Assembly: GCA_002733945.2 (NCBI GenBank)
Contig: NVXO02000013.1
Location: 9,402 to 19,293, forward strand
DNA length: 9,892 nucleotides
Source: Sulfurimonas sp.
GTDB taxonomy: Bacteria; Campylobacterota; Campylobacteria; Campylobacterales; Sulfurimonadaceae
Direction: 5' to 3'
This document shows positions 1 to 6,977 of this stretch, one piece after another. The translations under genes were made by a program, and so were the position numbers. The notes beneath the pieces are model-generated. The model was not told where the DNA came from and did no database searches. It was given only the letters and a program-made list of their open reading frames with translations. Within the stretch, counting starts at the first letter, position 1; each line of letters starts with the position of its first letter.

Positions 1-15
1 TTTTATTTTACTCAT
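1..15 (-). CDS. Possible 5' end of a gene running off the left edge
   Basis: Reading leftward, an ATG at 15-13 opens a frame coding Met-Ser-Lys-Ile-Lys before the window ends. A purine-rich AAAGAG lies about six bases upstream, and a TATAAT box sits at 72-67 behind a long A/T-only leader. Only five codons are visible, so neither function nor reality can be judged. The call rests on the start, the ribosome-binding-like sequence and the upstream promoter-like box lying in the right order. Confidence 0.3.
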
Positions 16-66
16 ATATTCTCTTTTTATTTTTTATTTTTATTTTTTTACTAACAAGTTTTACGT

Positions 67-72
67 ATTATA
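67..72 (-). promoter_or_regulatory. Putative -10 box for the left-edge gene
   Basis: The minus strand reads TATAAT here, about 50 bases upstream of the putative ATG at 15. No convincing -35 box is seen, which is usual for sigma-70 promoters of Campylobacterota. The stretch between is almost purely A on the minus strand. The assignment is weak because TATAAT is common by chance in DNA this A+T-rich. Confidence 0.3.
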
Positions 73-92
73 ACGAAATCAAGCTATATGCT

Positions 93-809
93 TTAAATAC
101 TAAAACTAAACTCCTCTAGTATCCTCTTAAAAACCTCATCAAGAGGCGCTTCTATGACAAGTTTTTCTTCTGTATATGGGTGTTTTATCTCTAAACGCAG
201 AGCATGGAGCATAAGCCTATGTATATTGTACTTCTCTCTCACAAACTTGTTATGTTCCCCTCTTCCGTACTTTGTATCTCCTAAAAGATGATGGTTTATA
301 TGTTTCATATGACGACGGAGTTGATGCTTTCGTCCAGTAGCAGGTTTGAGCTCTACTAGGGAGTAACGCACGCTGTCGTATCTTCCCACACTAGCATCTA
401 TCTCAACCTGTCCTAAACACCTAAATGCAGTTATCGCCTCTTTAGCTTCACTCTCTTTACTCTTATCTTTATCGCTGATTTTGTCTAATTTTTCTAAGAG
501 TGCATGTTCTATCATCCCTTCATCCGCAACATACCCTCGCCCAATAGCAATATATGTTTTTTCTATAAAGTGAGAAGAGAACTGCTCACCCATAAGTTTT
601 GCAGTGTGGCTATCAAGGGCGAAAAGAAGCACACCTGAAGTTGGCTTGTCCAACCTGTGAACAGGATAAACCCACTTCTCTAGCTGGTCACGGAGCATCT
701 TCATCGCAAAATATATCTCATGTTTATCTATCATAGATTTATGAACTAAGAGACCAGTAGGTTTATTTATAGCAACTAGATACTCATCTTTGTAGAGTAT
801 CTCTAGCAT
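93..809 (-). CDS. truC: tRNA pseudouridine(65) synthase TruC-like (RluA family)
   Basis: This is a cytoplasmic RNA-modifying enzyme expected to isomerise uridine 65 in the tRNA acceptor/T region to pseudouridine. The 238-residue protein carries the RluA-family catalytic motif HRLDKPTSG with Asp54 as the expected nucleophile, and later TGRKHQLRRH, matching E. coli TruC as I remember it. Its opening LEILYKDEYLVAINKP also resembles TruC. A longer start at 824 adds five residues and overlaps the upstream gene, but the start at 809 puts the catalytic Asp at 54, as in E. coli TruC, and has AAAGAG just upstream, though spacing is short. It lies immediately downstream of a transposase-derived gene on the same strand and is probably cotranscribed with it. 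No clear terminator follows. Another RluA subgroup is possible but less likely. Confidence 0.88.
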   Translation of the reverse strand: MLEILYKDEYLVAINKPTGLLVHKSMIDKHEIYFAMKMLRDQLEKWVYPVHRLDKPTSGVLLFALDSHTAKLMGEQFSSHFIEKTYIAIGRGYVADEGMIEHALLEKLDKISDKDKSKESEAKEAITAFRCLGQVEIDASVGRYDSVRYSLVELKPATGRKHQLRRHMKHINHHLLGDTKYGRGEHNKFVREKYNIHRLMLHALRLEIKHPYTEEKLVIEAPLDEVFKRILEEFSFSI

Positions 810-816
810 ATACTCT

Positions 817-1539
817 TTAAACATAAAAGTTATAGTTCTTTTTAAGATAGTGTTGTGCTATGAGAAGCTTTACTGCCTGCTCTTTTGTGTGGTTGTATTT
901 AAACTCACACTCCTTTAAAAAGAACTCAAAAGAGTTGCTTTTAACACCTTTGTATTTCAAGATACTTTTTTCAAAATGATTCCAAAATTTCACTATGTTG
1001 TTTTCATGTTTAAGAACTTTTATAATTTTATTGTCACGTTTATACTTGTTAAATTCATCTATGTAAGCACCATCCATTCCATCACGAATAAACTGCTGTT
1101 TATACTGAATGAGCGAAGGCATCAAAAGTGTATAGATATGATTCTCAAAATCAAAAGTCAGAAAATTATGTGCATCAAAAATTGCCTCGCGTTTCATCTT
1201 TTTAGATTTATCAACATAGTAGTACTCTTCATACTCACATCTTTTATGGCGAATATTATCATATTCTCGTTGTGATATTGTAGCACAGAGATGACGAAAT
1301 ATTTTATAGTAATTCTGCACACTTATATATGATAAATTCTCTTTTTGAGAAATATACCGTGCACTCTCATTATTCACAAAGTGTTGCATTAGCATTATTG
1401 TTTTATTGACTCTTTGTTTAGAGAGCTTTATATGGCAGAAAGAGCATTTAATCCGTCCATCAGAGAGCTGATAGAGTGATTTTCTACAGTAGAGACATTC
1501 ACAAAGCCATAGCAAGGAAAGAACCTTTTTTAAGTACAA
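817..1539 (-). CDS. ISXO2/IS1595-type transposase-derived protein, probably catalytically dead
   Basis: The 240-residue product has the architecture of ISXO2-like (IS1595) transposases. It has an N-terminal zinc ribbon (Cys15/Cys18 and Cys32/Cys35), a helix-turn-helix stretch around residues 44-84, and a C-terminal block (FW at 185-186, YKGV, LKECEFKYNH at 208-217) strongly resembling the end of that family. The catalytic residues look eroded: the first acidic position aligns with Glu104-Glu105, Asp161 may be the second, and the Glu normally just before FW is replaced by Val183-Lys184. No terminal inverted repeats or target duplications were recognised. No ATG is available; TTG at 1539 gives the longest frame, while TTG at 1515 has a better AAAAAAGG eight bases upstream. 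It overlaps or abuts truC and may be a domesticated DNA-binding protein. Confidence 0.7.
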   Translation of the reverse strand: MYLKKVLSLLWLCECLYCRKSLYQLSDGRIKCSFCHIKLSKQRVNKTIMLMQHFVNNESARYISQKENLSYISVQNYYKIFRHLCATISQREYDNIRHKRCEYEEYYYVDKSKKMKREAIFDAHNFLTFDFENHIYTLLMPSLIQYKQQFIRDGMDGAYIDEFNKYKRDNKIIKVLKHENNIVKFWNHFEKSILKYKGVKSNSFEFFLKECEFKYNHTKEQAVKLLIAQHYLKKNYNFYV

Positions 1540-1626
1540 GAGTAGTGTAATGTTTATTTAGAAGAACTTAAGTCCATAAAGCATATAAGAAAGAGCTTTT
1601 TTTATTTTTCCCATAAAAACACCCTA

Positions 1627-1632
1627 TATAAT
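1627..1632 (+). promoter_or_regulatory. Putative -10 box of the nik operon
   Basis: TATAAT lies 28 bases before the nikK start, predicting a start site near 1639 and a leader of about 20 bases with AAAGG as ribosome-binding site. The upstream stretch 1590-1620 is T/A-rich without a clear -35. The 121 bases between the transposase-like gene and nikK also hold an 8-bp palindrome ACTTAAGT at 1566-1573. No NikR-type operator was recognised. Confidence 0.5.
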
Positions 1633-1660
1633 TCTGACACAAACCATCTAAAGGCTAAAA

Positions 1661-2320
1661 ATGCGACAGATAGTAACGCTATCACTACTTACACTCTCTC
1701 TTTTTGGACATGATATATGGATTACAAAATCACAAGAGTCCTACAGACTCCATTATGGGCATCTTCATATAGATAAAAATCATGGAGGTGCAAAAGAGAT
1801 TGTATATGATCCAAAAAAAGTAACAGAAGTACTTTGTGATGCAAAAGCACTCAAACCAAAGCAACAATACCCTCTTTTATTTCAAGGGGAGTGTAGAGAG
1901 CTTTTTGTATTTTTTGAGAATGGCTACTATACAAAAACACCTTATGGCTTAAAAAATTTACCAAAAAATCAAGTGCATATGCCCCTTAAGAGTTGGCAGA
2001 GTTTTGAGAGTGTGAAATATGTTAAGCATAGTAGTAAAAAACCACTTAGTGAAAGACTAGAGATAGTCCTACTCAAGAGTGCTAGTGAGATAGGTGATAA
2101 GATTCGCCTACAGATTTTTTACCATAAAAAACCCCTAAGTAGTGTTGTTGTTGCTTATGATGGAAAGCCACGAGGGACAAGTGATTCAGAGGGAAGAGTA
2201 AACCTTAGAGTCAAACATGCTGGTCTGCAAAATATTCAAGCCACATATAGACTTAAAGGGGATGGTGTCCATGCTGATAGCATCATCCACACCTCTTCAC
2301 TCATCTTTGAAGTGAGATAA
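1661..2320 (+). CDS. nikK: NikK-type periplasmic protein, DUF4198 family, nickel uptake
   Basis: This is a predicted periplasmic auxiliary component of a NikKLMQO nickel ECF transporter. A signal peptide occupies residues 1-16, followed by a mature N-terminus His-Asp-Ile-Trp; DUF4198 proteins as I know them typically begin this way (AHDFW-like). Histidines at 17, 31, 34, 36 and 41 form a plausible metal-binding patch. The second half (about 125-219) looks like the DUF4198 carboxypeptidase-regulatory-like beta-sandwich, with a GTSDSEGRVNL turn near residue 172. Length, 219 residues, is normal. AAAGG lies six bases before the ATG. It is the first gene after the promoter, with one base between its stop and nikL. 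Nickel rather than cobalt is inferred from the nikK-nikL gene set; the exact metal cannot be read from sequence. Confidence 0.8.
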   Translation: MRQIVTLSLLTLSLFGHDIWITKSQESYRLHYGHLHIDKNHGGAKEIVYDPKKVTEVLCDAKALKPKQQYPLLFQGECRELFVFFENGYYTKTPYGLKNLPKNQVHMPLKSWQSFESVKYVKHSSKKPLSERLEIVLLKSASEIGDKIRLQIFYHKKPLSSVVVAYDGKPRGTSDSEGRVNLRVKHAGLQNIQATYRLKGDGVHADSIIHTSSLIFEVR

Positions 2321-2321
2321 A

Positions 2322-2759
2322 ATGAGATACCTTATCGTGATAATGGCATTTGTTACTCTCCTCTGTGCTCATGATTTAATCCATAAGGTCTCAGAGCAGA
2401 AGAGTATAGTTGTGCATTTGAGTTTTGGAAATGATGACGACTTCTCATACGAGCCCTATGAGGTATTTTATGCAGATGAAAAGATGCCTTATAGTGTCGG
2501 TAGAACAGATAAGCACTCACAACTACTCCTACTGCCAGATAGGGCTGGAGAGTGGTATATTAAAGTTATGAGTGATGATGGACATGGCAAAGTTATAGCT
2601 ATTGTAGTGGATGAAAATTTTTCTTTTAAGGATAACTCACAACCGCTCTATGAGAAGTTCTTGAAAATATTTGTCGGTGTATCCATTATATTTTTTATAT
2701 TTACAGTGATTCAATTTAAAAATAGGAGAAAAAATGAAAAAAACGGTAGTAGTCAGTAG
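2322..2759 (+). CDS. nikL: NikL-like membrane-anchored periplasmic subunit
   Basis: The 145-residue product has a signal peptide (1-16), mature start His-Asp-Leu-Ile-His, a small beta-sandwich domain with the family-like pattern GRTDKHSQ then LPDRAGEWYIKV (60-82), one transmembrane helix at about 114-131, and a short basic cytoplasmic tail. This matches NikL, the auxiliary membrane protein of NikKLMQO transporters, which is thought to work beside NikM in the manner of CbiN/NikN. The start follows nikK by one base, so translation is probably coupled. The last 26 bases overlap the next gene in another frame. A Cys at position 15 is not in a convincing lipobox, since the preceding residue is Leu, so I treat it as an ordinary signal peptide. 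Confidence 0.75.
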   Translation: MRYLIVIMAFVTLLCAHDLIHKVSEQKSIVVHLSFGNDDDFSYEPYEVFYADEKMPYSVGRTDKHSQLLLLPDRAGEWYIKVMSDDGHGKVIAIVVDENFSFKDNSQPLYEKFLKIFVGVSIIFFIFTVIQFKNRRKNEKNGSSQ

Positions 2760-3711
2760 TATACTTTTTGCAACAATAGCTTCAGCACACCATGGCGTTG
2801 CAGCCTTGGGTATAGCAGGGTTAGAGGGTCCAGGAGCACCTCTTGAGACAACAAGTTCGCAGACACTTCCTGAGGGAAAATTTTTAGCATACATGAGAGC
2901 AGAGCATATATCCTATAATATTAACTCCTCAGCTTATGATGAGGAGATGCAAAAGCATGAGTACTTTACCTATATGCTTGGCTATGGTGTCACTTCTTAT
3001 TTCAACCTTTACATGGTAGTACCTTACTTTACAAAGATGGATGAGAGAGGTGTTGGAACAGCTGGATTTCATGACCTGAAATTTTCTGGAGTTCTTGGAT
3101 TTAAATATGACGAGGGAGTCTCATTTGTGCCAAATAGTGAGAGCTTAGATGATCTGGAAGATTGGCACTTTACAGCAAATTTTAGTGTTTCTCTTCCAAC
3201 AGGCGATAGTAATCTTCGCAATCCTGATGGCGACCTTTATGACTACGGCTCACAGCTTAGTTTTGCTGCCCCATCATATATGTTGGGTCTGAGTGCAACC
3301 AAGTGGTTTGGTGCAAATGCCACCATTGTTTTTGATGCCTCTTACAATACTTTTATGGAAGGAAGCTATAGTGATGGTGCTCGTGTAAAGTTTGGGGATG
3401 AGATGCGTGCAAATACAGCACTCTCTTACAAACTTTATAGCGATGATGTAAAAAAGTTACGAATTGATGCAAATATAGAGGCAAACTACTTAAATCTTGG
3501 TAGAGATGCTCTGAATGGAGTAGATGAGATTGCTACAGGTGGAGAGGTACTCTACAATACCGTCGGTGCAAGAGTTTTTTACAAAAATATTAGTGTTGCT
3601 GCTGGGGTAAAGATACCTACATGGAAATCACTCAACGAAGAGTCACAACAACAAGGTGCAGAGGGAAATGAAAAATATAGAGCGATTTTCTCTTTCTCTG
3701 CTCTCTTTTAA
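2734..3711 (+). CDS. Outer-membrane beta-barrel, 'transporter' (Phenol_MetA_deg-like) type, within the nik operon
   Basis: A 325-residue exported protein with signal peptide 1-18 ending Ala-Ser-Ala and mature start His-His-Gly-Val. The rest alternates short hydrophobic/aromatic strands with polar Gly/Asp/Asn-rich turns and ends in Phe, the usual C-terminal signal for outer-membrane barrel assembly. The pattern resembles the MetA-pathway/putative-transporter barrel family, and the SLPTGD motif near residue 154 is typical. Being inserted between nikL and nikM suggests it carries metal or a metal chelate across the outer membrane, but no specificity can be read. A strong AGGAG lies five bases before the ATG, and the start overlaps nikL by 26 bases. 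No TonB box or plug domain is seen, so energised uptake is unlikely. Confidence 0.7.
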   Translation: MKKTVVVSSILFATIASAHHGVAALGIAGLEGPGAPLETTSSQTLPEGKFLAYMRAEHISYNINSSAYDEEMQKHEYFTYMLGYGVTSYFNLYMVVPYFTKMDERGVGTAGFHDLKFSGVLGFKYDEGVSFVPNSESLDDLEDWHFTANFSVSLPTGDSNLRNPDGDLYDYGSQLSFAAPSYMLGLSATKWFGANATIVFDASYNTFMEGSYSDGARVKFGDEMRANTALSYKLYSDDVKKLRIDANIEANYLNLGRDALNGVDEIATGGEVLYNTVGARVFYKNISVAAGVKIPTWKSLNEESQQQGAEGNEKYRAIFSFSALF

Positions 3712-3720
3712 GCTCTTCTC

Positions 3721-4371
3721 ATGCATATTCCTGATGGTTTTATCTCTCCTATTACTTATGTTCCTGCTATTGTTGTAGCGGGTTCATTGCTTTTTGTTGC
3801 CTCTAAGCGAATCGCTTTTGATGATGAGAGACTCCCTTTTTTAGCATCGCTCTCAGCACTCAGTTTTGTCTTGATGATGATAGCTATCCCTCTTCCGGGT
3901 GGCACCTCTGCACATCTGAGTGGCATAGCACTCTTGGCTATACTTTTTGGACCATGGAGTGCCTTTAGTGCTGCCTCTCTTGTACTCATTGTTGAGGCAC
4001 TTTTTTTTGGAGAAGGAGGAGTGAGTACCTTAGGAATAAACATACTAGCTATTGCATTTATGGAGAGTTTTTTAGGCTACTATATCTTTAAGCTTTTTGA
4101 AAAAAAAAGAGAGACTCTTGGACTTTTTTTAGCACCCCTTGTTGCAGTTGTCTCTGCTGCAGCTTTTATAGCTCTCATCTTAGGTTTGCAATCGCTTATA
4201 GTTTCAAGTAGTGGTGAGCAACTCTTTTTTCCTTTTAGCATAAGCTCAACTCTCCCTGCTATAATTGTGCCACATCTTTTTATTGGTGTGGCTGAGGGTC
4301 TCATTACAGTTGTGATATACAGATACCTCAAGAAAAACTTTGGAGTCATTTTTGAAAAAGAGGAGAGATAG
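3721..4371 (+). CDS. nikM: NikM/CbiM substrate-binding membrane subunit of a nickel ECF transporter
   Basis: The 216-residue polytopic membrane protein begins MHIPDGF, the CbiM/NikM signature, and has the conserved SAHLSG histidine at residue 65. In the structurally studied NikM2, the amino group of Met1, His2 and a histidine near position 67 form the square-planar Ni/Co site, and all are present here. Further signatures are FGPWSAF (76-82) and ALFFGEGG (93-100). About six hydrophobic segments are seen. The start follows the barrel gene by nine bases and has no recognisable Shine-Dalgarno, so it may depend on ribosomes arriving from upstream. The end overlaps nikQ. Nickel is preferred over cobalt only because nikK and nikL are present. 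Confidence 0.88.
   Translation: MHIPDGFISPITYVPAIVVAGSLLFVASKRIAFDDERLPFLASLSALSFVLMMIAIPLPGGTSAHLSGIALLAILFGPWSAFSAASLVLIVEALFFGEGGVSTLGINILAIAFMESFLGYYIFKLFEKKRETLGLFLAPLVAVVSAAAFIALILGLQSLIVSSSGEQLFFPFSISSTLPAIIVPHLFIGVAEGLITVVIYRYLKKNFGVIFEKEER
4342..4345 (+). promoter_or_regulatory. Shine-Dalgarno that fixes the nikQ start
   Basis: GGAG inside the nikM coding sequence lies six bases before a TTG at 4352. The in-frame TTG at 4340 has no comparable element because it overlaps this site. This argues that nikQ starts at 4352. Confidence 0.6.
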
Positions 4372-4900
4372 AGTTCTTTTTTATGGCTACTTATGTTTAG
4401 TACTACTTTTTACATCTATACATAATACACTTCTTTTAGGAGGAGCTCTCTTAGTGCTTTTTCTACTCTCTTATAAAGAGTTCTTCTATCTCTTTAAAAA
4501 GAGCCTCCTAAGTGTAGTCATGTTTAGCGGTTTTATCTCGCTGACATATCTTCTGAGTGGGATTTTTAGAGAGATTGACTACCATTTTTTACTCCTTTTA
4601 AACCTCCGTGTTTTTCTTTTAAGCTATTTGAGTTTTTATATTTTTGAGCAGATTAATATTTTTAATATTTTTTCCAAACGGCTTTCTCGTGTTTTAGCAT
4701 TGGCATTTTCACAGATCCATCAGTATAAGCGATTTTTTATAGAGTTTAAACATGGTACCCAGTCACGATGGGCAAGTTTTACATATTCTAAGTGGTTGCT
4801 TTCTCTAAAAAGTATGATATTTTATTTCCTTAACAAAAGCCTACACAACTCACAGGAGATAACGATGGGAATGCGAAGTAGAGGTTTTTTTCATGATTAA
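4352..4900 (+). CDS. nikQ: NikQ/CbiQ (EcfT-type) transmembrane coupling protein
   Basis: The 182-residue hydrophobic protein has four to five membrane segments (about 6-22, 24-40, 50-68, 76-98 and 148-160). It ends with EITMGMRSRGFFHD, matching the C-terminal coupling motif of EcfT/CbiQ proteins, where Ala-Arg-Gly is usual; here it reads Ser-Arg-Gly. It should link the ATPase NikO to NikM. It is shorter than the roughly 220-260 residues I expect for CbiQ. No ATG start exists; TTG at 4352 is chosen for its GGAG at 4342-4345 over TTG at 4340. It overlaps nikM by 20 bases and nikO by 8, indicating tight translational coupling. The identity rests on the C-terminal motif and position, since the rest of the family is poorly conserved. 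Confidence 0.8.
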   Translation: MKKRRDRVLFYGYLCLVLLFTSIHNTLLLGGALLVLFLLSYKEFFYLFKKSLLSVVMFSGFISLTYLLSGIFREIDYHFLLLLNLRVFLLSYLSFYIFEQINIFNIFSKRLSRVLALAFSQIHQYKRFFIEFKHGTQSRWASFTYSKWLLSLKSMIFYFLNKSLHNSQEITMGMRSRGFFHD

Positions 4901-5675
4901 AGTGGAGCATTTAGCATTTGACTATAAGGACTTCAAGGGGAGAGAAAAACCTCTTTTAGAGGATATAAGCTTCACTATTGAAGAGGGTGAGCGTGTTGTA
5001 CTTTTGGGTGTCAATGGCAGTGGAAAATCGACACTGCTGAAGATTCTCGATGGTCTGCTCTTTGCAAAAGAGGGAGCATATTCCTATAAAGAGCAGCTAA
5101 TCAGTAAAAAAAGCCTTAAAAAGATAACAAAAACTTTTAGAAAAGAGCTTGTTTTTTTAATGCAAGATCCAAACACACTCCTCTTTAACGCTACTGTTTA
5201 TGATGAGATAGCCTTTGGACTCATTGAGTTTGGCTTTGAGAATGTAAAAGAGAGGGTAGAAGCTATCGCTCAATGCTTTGGGCTGAGTGAATACCTTGAG
5301 ACTCCTCCTTTTTATCTCAGTGGTGGAGAAAAACAGCGTGTTGTATTAGCAGCACTGCTTGTGATAGAGCCTGAGGTTATTTTGATGGATGAACCATCTG
5401 CAAATCTTGATCCACTCACTACAGGGTGGCTTATTGATTTACTGAACGAGATGCATATTACGACTATTGTCTCAACACACAACCTCTCTTTAGCTACCGA
5501 ATTTGGCAACAGAGCACTCATACTCAGCGATACACACCGACTTATCTATGATGGAGATATTACTACTGCATTTGAAGATATAGAGTTGATGAAGCAGGCA
5601 AAACTTATTCATAAGCATAAACACAAACATGCAAATGAAACACACTCACACTACCATCTGCACGATTGGTGTTAA
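4893..5675 (+). CDS. nikO: NikO/CbiO ATP-binding subunit with a His-rich C-terminal tail
   Basis: A 260-residue ABC ATPase of the ECF type that powers metal import. Visible motifs are Walker A GVNGSGKST (39-47), Q-loop Gln91 in LMQDPN, signature LSGGEKQ (142-148), Walker B VILMDE (162-167) and the switch His196 in STHN. All catalytic residues are present. The unusual part is the end: after about residue 239 the ABC fold gives way to a tail with His at 240, 242, 244, 246, 251, 253, 255 and 257 and a final Cys, a probable metal-binding extension. The ATG lies inside the nikQ stop region (8-base overlap). Three bases separate its stop from the convergent porin gene, leaving no room for a terminator. 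Confidence 0.9.
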   Translation: MIKVEHLAFDYKDFKGREKPLLEDISFTIEEGERVVLLGVNGSGKSTLLKILDGLLFAKEGAYSYKEQLISKKSLKKITKTFRKELVFLMQDPNTLLFNATVYDEIAFGLIEFGFENVKERVEAIAQCFGLSEYLETPPFYLSGGEKQRVVLAALLVIEPEVILMDEPSANLDPLTTGWLIDLLNEMHITTIVSTHNLSLATEFGNRALILSDTHRLIYDGDITTAFEDIELMKQAKLIHKHKHKHANETHSHYHLHDWC

Positions 5676-5678
5676 ATA

Positions 5679-6935
5679 TTAAAAAGTATAATTGATAATG
5701 AGCTGAAAACGATCCCAATCAAAGTTTGTTTTACTTGTACTTCTAAGATCTTCTTGTTTTACATAGATACATGCAAGTAAAAGTTCATCATCTACATGAT
5801 ATTCTCCTGTAATATCCTGCTCTTTTACATGTGAGAGACTATTTGTAAAGTTACCATTAGCATATAAAAAACCAAACAACTTAGTTTCATAGCTTAAGCC
5901 AAAAAGAAATGCCTCTGCATCCTCATTTTCTGTAATAACATCAAGTATCATTGTATCCATATTTGTAAAAAGTGTTCCACCACCAAAACCACTAAAGCTC
6001 CTTTTAGCAGTTTCACTCAAAGCCTTGTCATAAGCGACATTAAATCCAATACCATAGATAACAACCTCCAAAAGAGCACCATAAATTTTCGCTTCAACTC
6101 CACTGTTATCAAGTTCTTTTTGATCTAAGTACTGTAGCATTATATGCAATGCATAATCATCATTTACATCATAAACAAATCCACTCTCCACATAACTAGC
6201 ATCTGTAAGCCCTGTTATATTGTAAAACCAAAGCTCTAACTCTAAAGTTTCATCATAATGCACTCCTATGAGATGTGTACCATCAACTCCAGCCCTTACC
6301 CAGCCTGCATCTAAGTCAGCATCGCTTCCATGCCATGTATTAAGTACTCCTGTCATAAATTCAAATCCATTGAGCTCATAAGTCAGAAGATATGCCTCAA
6401 AACTATTTTTATTCATATAAATTTCATCACTATCTGCTAGAGGAGTATCTATAACCTGTCTTCCTAAACGCATAGTGAGATTTTCATATTTGTAGTTCAT
6501 ATATGCTTCACCTAGTTCTGTATAATAACCTTTAGAAGAAGATATATAAGGGTTTTGACTACTTCCCTCTCCTGTTGCCAACCCTATATCATGCGAAGTG
6601 AAAACAGAAACAGCTGCATTTAAACCTTTATACTCACCGAGTTCATACTTTATCATAGCACCTATAGCAGTTGCATAAGTATCTTGCATACTCTTGTAGT
6701 CATAAGAGGCATATAGAGCCTTTAACTGTCCACTTATTTTTGCTTCTAAAAACATCTTTTTAAAACTATTTACATTTGATGGTACCTTATCTTCTTGCTG
6801 AATTAGGTTATCTATCGCCTTTCTTGGAGAGTGTATTCTCTCTCTTTTTGTTTCGTTGTTGTCTATGGGTGCGTGAGCATATACATTTGTTGTAAGAAGT
6901 GCCAAAAAAAGTGCACTTTTTATTGTTCTTGTCAT
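5679..6935 (-). CDS. OprD-like outer-membrane porin
   Basis: A 418-residue exported protein: signal peptide 1-20 ending Val-Tyr-Ala, mature start His-Ala-Pro, a polar segment to about residue 58, then a beta-barrel of alternating strands ending Ile-Asn-Tyr-Thr-Phe with the expected terminal Phe. The motif GRQVIDTP at 158-165 followed by NSFEAY at 177-182 resembles the OprD family of substrate-specific porins common in Pseudomonas and Campylobacterota. Length is near the family norm. The start is supported by AGGAT seven bases upstream. Transcription probably comes from the dyad-symmetric promoter near 7164-7172, through a possible 51-aa leader ORF. Its place between two metal permease loci suggests passage of metal ions or chelates, which is inference only. 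Confidence 0.8.
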   Translation of the reverse strand: MTRTIKSALFLALLTTNVYAHAPIDNNETKRERIHSPRKAIDNLIQQEDKVPSNVNSFKKMFLEAKISGQLKALYASYDYKSMQDTYATAIGAMIKYELGEYKGLNAAVSVFTSHDIGLATGEGSSQNPYISSSKGYYTELGEAYMNYKYENLTMRLGRQVIDTPLADSDEIYMNKNSFEAYLLTYELNGFEFMTGVLNTWHGSDADLDAGWVRAGVDGTHLIGVHYDETLELELWFYNITGLTDASYVESGFVYDVNDDYALHIMLQYLDQKELDNSGVEAKIYGALLEVVIYGIGFNVAYDKALSETAKRSFSGFGGGTLFTNMDTMILDVITENEDAEAFLFGLSYETKLFGFLYANGNFTNSLSHVKEQDITGEYHVDDELLLACIYVKQEDLRSTSKTNFDWDRFQLIINYTF

Positions 6936-6977
6936 AATTTATCCTGTAATTTGTATAGTTTTTGTATTAGATATAAC

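Noticed and set aside
1..60. T-rich tract at the left edge as a repeat or origin feature
   Set aside because: Simple A/T bias of an intergenic leader explains it; no repeat units or DnaA-box-like sequences were seen.
81..93. Small AAGC/GCTT hairpin after truC as a terminator
   Set aside because: Only four base pairs and no T run directly after it on the minus strand.
976..1275. Open frame on the plus strand, antisense to the transposase-derived gene
   Set aside because: It lies wholly inside a better-supported gene, and its hydrophobic product is what A+T-rich antisense sequence gives by chance.
1540..1660. NikR operator before nikK
   Set aside because: Neither GTATGA...TCATAC nor TATTATT...AATAATA type half-sites were found; only an 8-bp ACTTAAGT palindrome, which is too short to assign.
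817..1660. Complete insertion sequence around the transposase-like gene
   Set aside because: No matching terminal inverted repeats or flanking duplications were found by eye, and the catalytic residues look lost.
2322..2370. Lipoprotein signal in NikL (Cys15)
   Set aside because: The residue before Cys is Leu rather than Gly, Ala or Ser, and Ala16-His17 gives a better ordinary cleavage site.
2637..2894. Minus-strand open frame across the nikL/barrel junction
   Set aside because: It is antisense to two well-supported genes and has no recognisable product.
3756..4349. Two minus-strand frames inside nikM
   Set aside because: They are shadows of a strongly conserved membrane protein gene, with compositions reflecting its complement.
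5312..5521. Minus-strand frame inside nikO
   Set aside because: It overlaps the ATPase signature and Walker B coding sequence and is a shadow.
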